This document shows, in pieces, positions 1 through 6,900 of a DNA stretch of 9,437 nucleotides. This DNA comes from CAZSWR01 sp964610885 (lineage in GTDB: Bacteria; Bacteroidota; Ignavibacteria; Kapaibacteriales; UBA2268), in NCBI GenBank assembly GCA_964610885.1, contig CAZSWR010000112.1, positions 1-9,437 of the forward strand. The letters run 5' to 3'. Numbering within the stretch: position 1 is the stretch's first letter; each line of letters starts with the position of its first letter. A program made the translations under genes and the position numbers. The notes under the pieces were generated by a model. That model was given only the letters and a program-made list of their open reading frames with translations. It did no database searches and was not told the DNA's origin.

Positions 1-24
1 TATAATTTACAAAATTATTTGTTA

Positions 25-396
25 TTATTGTCCGGTTGCATATGGGGCATTATAACCTGAAGTTTGTTGTCCCCAAGTAATGCCTCCATCAGTTGTTTTA
101 AGAATACACCCTTTATCTCCCGACACCCATCCTGTAACTCCATCAGCATTAAAGAATATACTAAAAAGATTGTTTTTAGTTCCACTGTTTTGAGCAAACC
201 AATCCTGTCCTCCATTCGTAGTTTTTAGCACTGTTCCCAAATCACCAACTCCAAACCCTGTTTGGGAATTGATGAATTTCGATGACCGTAATGTATTGGC
301 ATTAGCTTGCAATTGCCAATCTCCTTGAGCGTATGTTGTTATTGCCGTAATAGAGCACACAATAAAGCAGCAAAGTGAAAGTAGTAAGTATTTCAT
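25..396 (-). CDS. Short exported Asp-box (YCF48/BNR-like) repeat protein, possibly truncated
   Basis: The 123-residue product has a signal peptide at residues 1-24 (Lys near the start, long hydrophobic stretch, cleavage near TYAQ). Two Asp-box repeats follow: TTNGGQDW at 59-66 and TTDGGITW at 101-108, 42 residues apart. Each is preceded by a strand of the type TGFGVGDLGTVLK or TGWVSGDKGCILK, as in YCF48/photosystem-II-stability-factor-like beta-propellers. In that family a complete propeller needs about 300 residues and 6-8 blades, and secreted FCB members usually end in a T9SS sorting domain. This protein has two blades and no sorting domain, and it stops at tandem TAA TAA codons 24 bases from the window edge. 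Neither other minus-strand frame continues the repeat before the edge. It is either a genuinely short protein or the 5' remnant of a decayed gene. The ATG at 396-394 is supported by a GAGG box 6 nt upstream. It lies 55 nt after the CHAT gene on the same strand and could be co-transcribed. Substrate and function are unknown. Confidence 0.72.
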   Translation of the reverse strand: MKYLLLSLCCFIVCSITAITTYAQGDWQLQANANTLRSSKFINSQTGFGVGDLGTVLKTTNGGQDWFAQNSGTKNNLFSIFFNADGVTGWVSGDKGCILKTTDGGITWGQQTSGYNAPYATGQ

Positions 397-402
397 ATTG
401 AA

Positions 403-406
403 CCTC
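403..406 (-). promoter_or_regulatory. Ribosome binding site of the Asp-box gene
   Basis: A GAGG core lies 6 nt upstream of the ATG at 396-394 in otherwise AT-rich leader sequence. It supports this start and contrasts with the CHAT gene, which has no purine-rich Shine-Dalgarno box. Confidence 0.55.
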
Positions 407-416
407 AGTAAATTTG

Positions 417-451
417 AAAAAAAATTAATTAGTTTAGAATATATTTATTCT
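417..451 (-). terminator. Weak AT-rich hairpin with distant T-run after the CHAT gene (doubtful terminator)
   Basis: Directly after the TGA of the CHAT gene the minus strand forms AGAATA-AATA-TATTCT (451-436), a 6-bp stem with only one G-C pair and a 4-nt loop. A run of eight T (424-417) follows, but 11 nt separate it from the stem. Spacing and stability are both poor for an intrinsic terminator. The AT-rich stretch could equally hold a promoter for the Asp-box gene: TAATTTTT resembles the Bacteroidota -7 motif TAnnTTTG, but I see no TTG at the -33 position. Confidence 0.2.
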
Positions 452-3400
452 TCACTCTCCGGCCATCACAAACGCCCCCCAATAATATGGCTTTCTGTTC
501 TCCATTCTTTCGTATTTAGTGCTTTCTTTAATTGATTTTTGAGCTTTTTCAAATGCTTCTCGCTTTGGCATGCCAGACAACCAATTATTATAAAACTCTT
601 GCATAATATCTTTAGACGAAAGATCGTTAACGTTGCATATACTCATTATTATTGCCTTCGCACCCGCATGAAGAAATGCTCGTTGCAATCCGAAAACTCC
701 CTCGCCACTTTTGATTTCTCCCACACCAGACTTACAAGCAGACAAAACAACCAACTCCGTTGAGTCCAAGTTCAGATTTTCTGCTTCGAATGCAGTCAAT
801 AAACCGTCGTCAATACTTGCATCTAATTGTATTCTTGCTTTGATTTGTTCTGTTGATACGTTCGCACCAGCCATGATAATTATAGACTTCAGCAGTGAAC
901 TCTCGTAGCTTCCTGTTTGGTTTCTTGCACTATTTGCAGAAAATACTTCATCGAAGCACCCGTGAGCGGCGATATGCAAAACATAAGGATTATTTACAGA
1001 TTTTACAATGTCTTCAAGCGCAAGAGAATCTTTGTAAACTTTCGGCGTGATGCCATTATGTTTCATTAACACAGCGATTGAATCCGCTTCGAAGCCGGCA
1101 TTCGGAATTCTTTTGTATAAATTTCTTTGATTGCTTTTCTCCAAAGAGGTGATTCTGCCTCGAGTGCAATCATAGTTGCTCGTTCGGGTTTGGAACCCTG
1201 CAAGAACTCTTTTTCTTGCTTCAGGTTTCAAATCATTGTCTGGATCGCCAAATAAATATGCAATTTTTTCGGATTGAATATTCTTTTTGCGATTGTGTAA
1301 TATATCGCGCGTGCTCGTAACGTTGTAGATGCTCTGTATATCGATCAAATAAAGTCCTCTTTCCGTATCGTATAGGGTCGAGGGATTTATTCTGTAATAA
1401 GCGCCTTCGGGCGAGAAGTAAACTCTTCTAACTTTCCTCATTTTTTTCGACAAAGGCGACCAAAAAGCGTTATATGATAGTGTGTCGATATTGCCCGACT
1501 GAAATTCTTTTGAATCAATATTAAAGTAATTCAAATACTTATCTATATGCTTCTTCTCCAATTCGTTCCCGCTGTTCAATACCACAATCTCAGGATAATT
1601 TCGCGTATCATGGTAAACAATTAATGCCGCGTATATAGCAGAATCCGTTGCTATTTTATTGAAATAATTATATCGAATAATCTCAACTGCTGCTTCGTCA
1701 GTTTTCAACGCATCTCTGATTGATTCCCAATTTGTTTCATCTTTTTTTACTAATCCAGAAAATATGCTGGACCTTTTCGCCAACTCTTTTTCAATTTCAC
1801 ATGCCTTATTGTATAGCGTGTCGTAGCCCGTTTCGGAACTGATCCCACTACCGGACATCAACTGCTTGCAAAGGCCTTCTTTGATTCTGAGCCACTCGTT
1901 GTATTGTTTGACTAATATCGGATCGTTCGATTCTATGATTCTTCGTTTCCACTTCTGAGCCGATGAAAAAAGGATTCCTTTTGTCCGAAGTTGGATATTG
2001 TATAAACCAGCTGTTATCGACGGATCTGCATTGGCATTCGTAACGGCAAACGATTTAAATCGCTCGAAATACGGTTCGATCGAAGTCCAAAAGTACTGTT
2101 TCTCGTTTTCTGTCATCGCTGGAAAATTGTCTGAGACGATGCCCAAATACTCATTAAGTCCTGCCATGTAATACTTCTTCGCAGAAGTATAATCTCCCGA
2201 TTCGTGGTAGCATTCGGCCAGCAGAACCATGCAATTTGCCTTGTCGGGATTACCTGTCGTGAACAGCTTTTCGTACATGCTCAATGCTTCTTTGTACGAA
2301 GTCAATGCTTGTGAATATTCGTCTTTTCGATGAAAAAAAACTGCTTGCGAACTCAGGCATTTAGCTGTTTCGGGTCGTGAATAGCTGAAGATACGTCTAT
2401 ACATTCCCAAGGCAGATTCAAATAACGGCTCGGCAAGCTCAGGCTTGTTCGAATTCATATATGCAGTTGCCATATTGTTCATCCCGAGTGCCAAATCCGA
2501 ATGGTCCTCCCGGTACAATCTCTGCTTCATTTCCAGAGCGCGTTTGAAAAATTCCTCGGCAACTGTATAATTCCCGACAGCACTGCTAAGCGATGCCATG
2601 TTGTTTATTATTGAGGCAAACTCTTTTGAGTCTCCATTGAAAATTTCCGTATAAATCTCAAGCGATTCCCTTTGTAGTGGCTCGGCAGCAGCAATATTGC
2701 CCGTTTTCAAGAAATAGACAGCTAAATCATTTTTTCTTTTAGCGCAATCGATGCTAACACTGCTCTTGCACAGATCGGCTAGCTTCCTGAAAAGTGGCTC
2801 GGCCGACTGCAAATTCCCGGTTCGATAATAGAACAGAGCTAAACGATTCAGAGCAACATCCAAATCGGATTGTTTGTACTTAGTTTTTATCTCAACGGCT
2901 TCTTTATACAATTCTTCAGCCGATGAGAATTGTGAAAGCTGTTCATTGCAATTTGCCAGCGATATAATTGTATTCGAAATCGCGGGATCGTTCGGTGCCA
3001 GAATTGCTTTCCTATTGACTAAAGATGCTTTTAAATACGGCTGTGCGGCTTCGTACTTCTCTTTGTTTGCGAGCATTCGCCCGCATTCGTAGTTGCAATC
3101 TGCATATTCAGTCATATCTGCAGTTCCGAATCGAGAGAATATTTGCGCTGCGTTTTTGTAAAGATTTTCTGCTTTGTCGATTTCGTTCTTTTTTGCGTAG
3201 TAATTCGCAGCGTAATACTTGATTTGGCCGGCAGAAATCGGATTGTCCTTGTATGCTGAATCGCATGAATTCAATACACTTTCCAGCAATCTCTCCGCAA
3301 TTTGCGCCTTTTTGATTTTAAAATAAAACCGTGCCGCCTCGAACTCAATATCCGTTTTCCTACTGTTTACTTGGGGAAAAACCTTTTGATATACATCAAC

Positions 3401-3919
3401 AGCTTTGCTGTAACAAGTTTCAGCAGATTCAATGTTCCCGAGCGAGTCGTAGTTCATCGCATTGAAACGGGCGCAATCAGCAAAAGTCACGTTGTCAGTT
3501 TTGCCCAAACGCTTAAACATTTGCAACGCATTGCTCAGCAGAGCTTCTGCTTCTTTGAACTCTGATTTCAAATGGTATAAGTATCCCAAATTGTTCAATG
3601 AGTAAGCATAATCCAAACGGTCTTCCTTGCTTATAGATTCGAGCAGCGCCAAAGCCGAACGACAATGAACCAACGATGAATCATAATTTCCCAATTCATA
3701 ATAGCAAAGAGAAATAAGATTCAATACACCCGGCAACTCAGCTCCTGAAGAGTTTTTGTGCTTTGCGGCATCATAATACTTCATTGCCTTTGCCAAGGCC
3801 AGCTTGGCGTTGCCGCTCGACAAATCTGCCCTACACTCATCGTCGATGGATTTGTATGTTTGGGCGTCGGCGATGCCCAACGCGAACAATAACAGAATTG
3901 GGATCAGAATACTTCTCAT
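452..3919 (-). CDS. Exported TPR-CHAT protein (caspase-like peptidase domain)
   Basis: The product has 1155 residues. A signal peptide covers residues 1-20 (Arg, hydrophobic stretch, ADAQ). Residues about 60-600 are TPR-type helical repeats, many with the 42-residue spacing of kinesin-light-chain/TPR_12 repeats; recurrent AEPLF/AEEFF motifs sit near 373, 412, 454 and 496. A helical linker (about 600-830) leads to a CHAT domain (about 830-1154). CHAT landmarks are YFSPEGAYYRINPSTL at 834-849, LHIAAHG at 981-987 with catalytic His986, VVLSACKSG at 1057-1065 with catalytic Cys1062, GEGVFGLQRAFLHAGA at 1072-1087, and the ending PYYWGAFVMAGE. CHAT is a clan CD cysteine peptidase family related to caspases and separases, usually activated through its repeat scaffold. 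Both catalytic residues are present, so peptidase activity is plausible; the substrate is unknown. The signal peptide puts the protein in the periplasm or envelope. There is no C-terminal sorting domain, so T9SS surface export is not predicted. The ATG at 3919-3917 is preceded by an A-rich leader (GGCAAAAA) without a Shine-Dalgarno box, common in Bacteroidota. No CRISPR effector or array is nearby. Confidence 0.93.
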   Translation of the reverse strand: MRSILIPILLLFALGIADAQTYKSIDDECRADLSSGNAKLALAKAMKYYDAAKHKNSSGAELPGVLNLISLCYYELGNYDSSLVHCRSALALLESISKEDRLDYAYSLNNLGYLYHLKSEFKEAEALLSNALQMFKRLGKTDNVTFADCARFNAMNYDSLGNIESAETCYSKAVDVYQKVFPQVNSRKTDIEFEAARFYFKIKKAQIAERLLESVLNSCDSAYKDNPISAGQIKYYAANYYAKKNEIDKAENLYKNAAQIFSRFGTADMTEYADCNYECGRMLANKEKYEAAQPYLKASLVNRKAILAPNDPAISNTIISLANCNEQLSQFSSAEELYKEAVEIKTKYKQSDLDVALNRLALFYYRTGNLQSAEPLFRKLADLCKSSVSIDCAKRKNDLAVYFLKTGNIAAAEPLQRESLEIYTEIFNGDSKEFASIINNMASLSSAVGNYTVAEEFFKRALEMKQRLYREDHSDLALGMNNMATAYMNSNKPELAEPLFESALGMYRRIFSYSRPETAKCLSSQAVFFHRKDEYSQALTSYKEALSMYEKLFTTGNPDKANCMVLLAECYHESGDYTSAKKYYMAGLNEYLGIVSDNFPAMTENEKQYFWTSIEPYFERFKSFAVTNANADPSITAGLYNIQLRTKGILFSSAQKWKRRIIESNDPILVKQYNEWLRIKEGLCKQLMSGSGISSETGYDTLYNKACEIEKELAKRSSIFSGLVKKDETNWESIRDALKTDEAAVEIIRYNYFNKIATDSAIYAALIVYHDTRNYPEIVVLNSGNELEKKHIDKYLNYFNIDSKEFQSGNIDTLSYNAFWSPLSKKMRKVRRVYFSPEGAYYRINPSTLYDTERGLYLIDIQSIYNVTSTRDILHNRKKNIQSEKIAYLFGDPDNDLKPEARKRVLAGFQTRTSNYDCTRGRITSLEKSNQRNLYKRIPNAGFEADSIAVLMKHNGITPKVYKDSLALEDIVKSVNNPYVLHIAAHGCFDEVFSANSARNQTGSYESSLLKSIIIMAGANVSTEQIKARIQLDASIDDGLLTAFEAENLNLDSTELVVLSACKSGVGEIKSGEGVFGLQRAFLHAGAKAIIMSICNVNDLSSKDIMQEFYNNWLSGMPKREAFEKAQKSIKESTKYERMENRKPYYWGAFVMAGE

Positions 3920-3930
3920 TTTTTGCCATT

Positions 3931-3973
3931 AATAAAAAAAATTGATACCAGACACTTGCTAATGCCTGGTATC
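3931..3973 (-). terminator. Intrinsic terminator downstream of the VWA/propeller gene
   Basis: On the minus strand, 3973-3944 folds into an 11-bp stem: GATACCAGGCA pairs with TGTCTGGTATC through one G-U wobble, around the 8-nt loop TTAGCAAG. Two A and then eight T (3941-3934) follow, a textbook Rho-independent terminator. It begins 17 nt after the TAA of the VWA/propeller gene. The wobble pair exists only in minus-strand RNA, which supports this orientation. It ends 14 nt before the start codon of the CHAT gene, so it also lies in that gene's leader region. Confidence 0.85.
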
Positions 3974-3990
3974 GAATTGAGGTTTCAGCT

Positions 3991-6900
3991 TTATTTAATC
4001 ACTTGTATCATCTGCATCGACGTGTCTTCTTTTGATTTCAGCACGAGCATATAGACGCCATTTGGCAGATTGCTCAGGTCGAATTTCTCTTTGTATGTGC
4101 CATGGGTTTTCATGCCAGAGAAGAACGTCAGAACCCGTTCGCCGAGTGTGTTCACGGCATAAAGCTCTGCAAAGGCATTGTCCCGCACTTGATATTCAAT
4201 CTCTGCAATATTGCTGACTGGATTGGGCATAACCGCACCAATGAGCACCGTCCCGTATGGATTGACCAACCGTTTGCCGCCCTCCTCGCAGACGCCGAGC
4301 AAGCGGAAAGTGCCGTCCTCTTTGGTTATCGTCGCGGTGCCGCCAATGGGTACGATATTGTTAATAGAAACAATCGTCGAATCTACTAAACCCAAGCAGG
4401 CGATCATTGGAATCTTTGCCAAGACACCATCCGTATTTGCGGACTGGAACTCGATGGGCACCGTTCGGACGAAGTTTGTAACCGTTCCTTTTTCATTCCC
4501 CGTCGGGTACAGAATTGTTGAATTAAATGACAAGTCGGCTTTGAACGAAGTGATTCCGGATTCGGAAATCTTTGAGCTGTTCTCCATGATGACCGGAATG
4601 CCGACATTGTCTCCGGCATAAGCAGAATCAGAACCAATTCTCAATATCAAAATGGCCCGGGCCTTGGTTTGAGCAGAAAGATTCAGAAGCATAGAATTCT
4701 TGCAAGTGTCCTCAAACGAATATGTTTCCGAATATATGCTCTCGGGCTGGCCCCCTAAGAATCGGATATAAACTGTAGATGTCCCGGCGGGAAGGGTTAT
4801 CTCGGGTTTGATGCTATCGATTACGAAATAAGAGCCTATATAAATAGGTGCTTTCCATGCCAGCGGATATGTGCCAAGGTTTTTGATGGTTGCCGTACCG
4901 GACGCCATCGAATCCGGCTCGAGCAACTTGAAATTTACTTGATCGTTCAGGAGCGCCATGTTTACTGAATATTTAATACCAGACAAATCAATATAAGTTT
5001 TCAAACTGTCCGTACCATATTCGGAATTGGAAGTTAGGACTAACTGAGCATGTTTGTAGCCATAAGTCTGCGGATCGAATACTACTTTGATCGAGTCGGG
5101 ATAGCGGCGTATGACCTTCCTCGTGAATCCTTCCACCCGGAAATCAGCGGCATCGGTTCCCTCTATCGAAGCAGAGGACACAACCAACGAATCCCCGCCG
5201 GTATTGTTTACCACAACGAAGAACTCGCGCGGAGTGGTGTTGCAAGTCATTTCTCCGAAATCGTGAGCGTTAGTGGTGGAGATTTGGGGCTGGTCATAAA
5301 CATCTCCAAGCAGGAGAACTGTTATAAATGGATCTGACCCTTCGAAGTCCATTGACAGAACTGAGGATGTTTTGCCGGCAGTAAGCGGTTTGAAATGCAG
5401 CTTCATCTGGATTGAATCGCCGGCGGGAAGGCTGTATGGCAGCGTTCCGGTTGAATCAATTCCAAATTGAATGTTGTCCGGTCCTTTCAGGCTTGCCGCT
5501 GTGAAATTGACAGGGACCGAACCGGTATTTTTAACTACCATTGCTACTGTATCAATCTGTGGAGACCCAAGTCTGTGCCGCCCGAAATCAATTACGTTCA
5601 CTGCAACTTCTATACTTCTCTCTATGGCGTCGGCCGTTAGTATTTGTTTTATTGTATCGCAACCCGTTACAATACATATAGTAACGGTTTTGGTTCCGAT
5701 CGTTTTGGGCGTGAAGTTCACTTCAATATCTTTGTTTTCGCCGGGTTGCAGTGTGTAGGGCGGCGAACCGGAAGTAATCGTAAATTCATTTAGTGTATCT
5801 CCTATTATTAGCATAGTATCGACGTACACCGGAAGGGCATCGCCATTGCGCACAAAAGCAGGAATAATAGTATCAATAGGCATACCGCCCAAGTTAACAG
5901 TCCCCAAAGTAACATCTTGGCTTGCAATCGCAGGGCTTATAATTGACCAAGGAGCATCCGAGAGGTCAGATTGAGGGTATTCTTGGAGGGAGGGGAGAGA
6001 AGCAATTCTGATTCTACCGTCCCAGTGACCTGTAGCAAGTAAGATTTTATCATCAACTGGAGCCCAATTGGCTGCTAAGGCAGGATTAGAAGATTCGCAT
6101 CGGTTTAAATTGAATTGAATTGTAGGGTATATATCATTATTTTTAAAAATGAACGTATAACCAATTTTGTCACAAGTTGCCAATACATTCCTTTTGTAGT
6201 TCCAATCCTGTGCCGAAGCAGAAAAAAAAGTCGAACCTGATACAAACCAACAAGGATAATGCCATGCTTTATTATAAAATGAATTATTAATAAAATTCCA
6301 TATACTTACTCCATCGTTTTCATTTCCTCCAAAGGATATTTCATCTCCATGGGGGCTTAATCCAATATCTGAGTAACACCAATTATTGGTAGTGTTTATT
6401 GATTTAAGTTCTGAAATATCAATTACTTTAATTGCATCCAAATACTCACCACCTATATTTATTTGTCGAATAGCAACAACATCTTCATTGCTATTTATTT
6501 TTATACTTTGTATGTAAGGTATAATTGTGTCTGTGGATTTGTGAGTATTACCATTTAAATCTAATAATTTCAAAGTATCTCCTTGACTAGCAATTATTCG
6601 TTGACTGTCTTTAAGCCAGGCAAAATCTAGTGACGATATATGATCGATATAAGATAACTCTTTATAAGATATTCCATCAAAAAATTGAATACTGTTTCTA
6701 TTTTTTATTGCTCCGATTTTTGAACCATCATTAGCCCATTTTATTGAGTAATAGTAGTTTTTAGAATCATTCAATTCATATAAAATTGAATTACTTGTTA
6801 TATCCCAAACCTGAAGCTTTCTTGAAGGCGAACGTAGATAACAGTAAAATTCTGAATAACTTTTTCTATTTTTATCAGCAAATAACACAGCTAACTTTGA

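Noticed and set aside
15..215. A second minus-strand frame overlapping the end of the Asp-box gene, considered as a frameshifted continuation
   Set aside because: It contains no Asp-box or strand pattern and overlaps the intact repeat coding, so it does not rescue a longer propeller.
452..3919. The TPR-CHAT protein as the protease partner of a type III-E CRISPR (Craspase) system
   Set aside because: There is no CRISPR array or gRAMP-type effector in the window and the protein carries a signal peptide, which does not fit a cytoplasmic RNA-guided complex.
3837..3929. A 30-codon out-of-frame reading frame starting at an ATG 10 nt upstream of the CHAT start and overlapping its beginning
   Set aside because: It has no Shine-Dalgarno box and its product resembles nothing I recognise (basic, no hydrophobic segment). 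Most of it is simply the signal-peptide region read in another frame. Regulatory coupling is possible but unsupported.
4211..4621. Plus-strand open frame of 136 codons opposite the cohesin-like region
   Set aside because: It lies wholly antisense to strong coding sequence in the GC-richer part of the gene, and its product shows no domain pattern; it is a shadow of the real frame.
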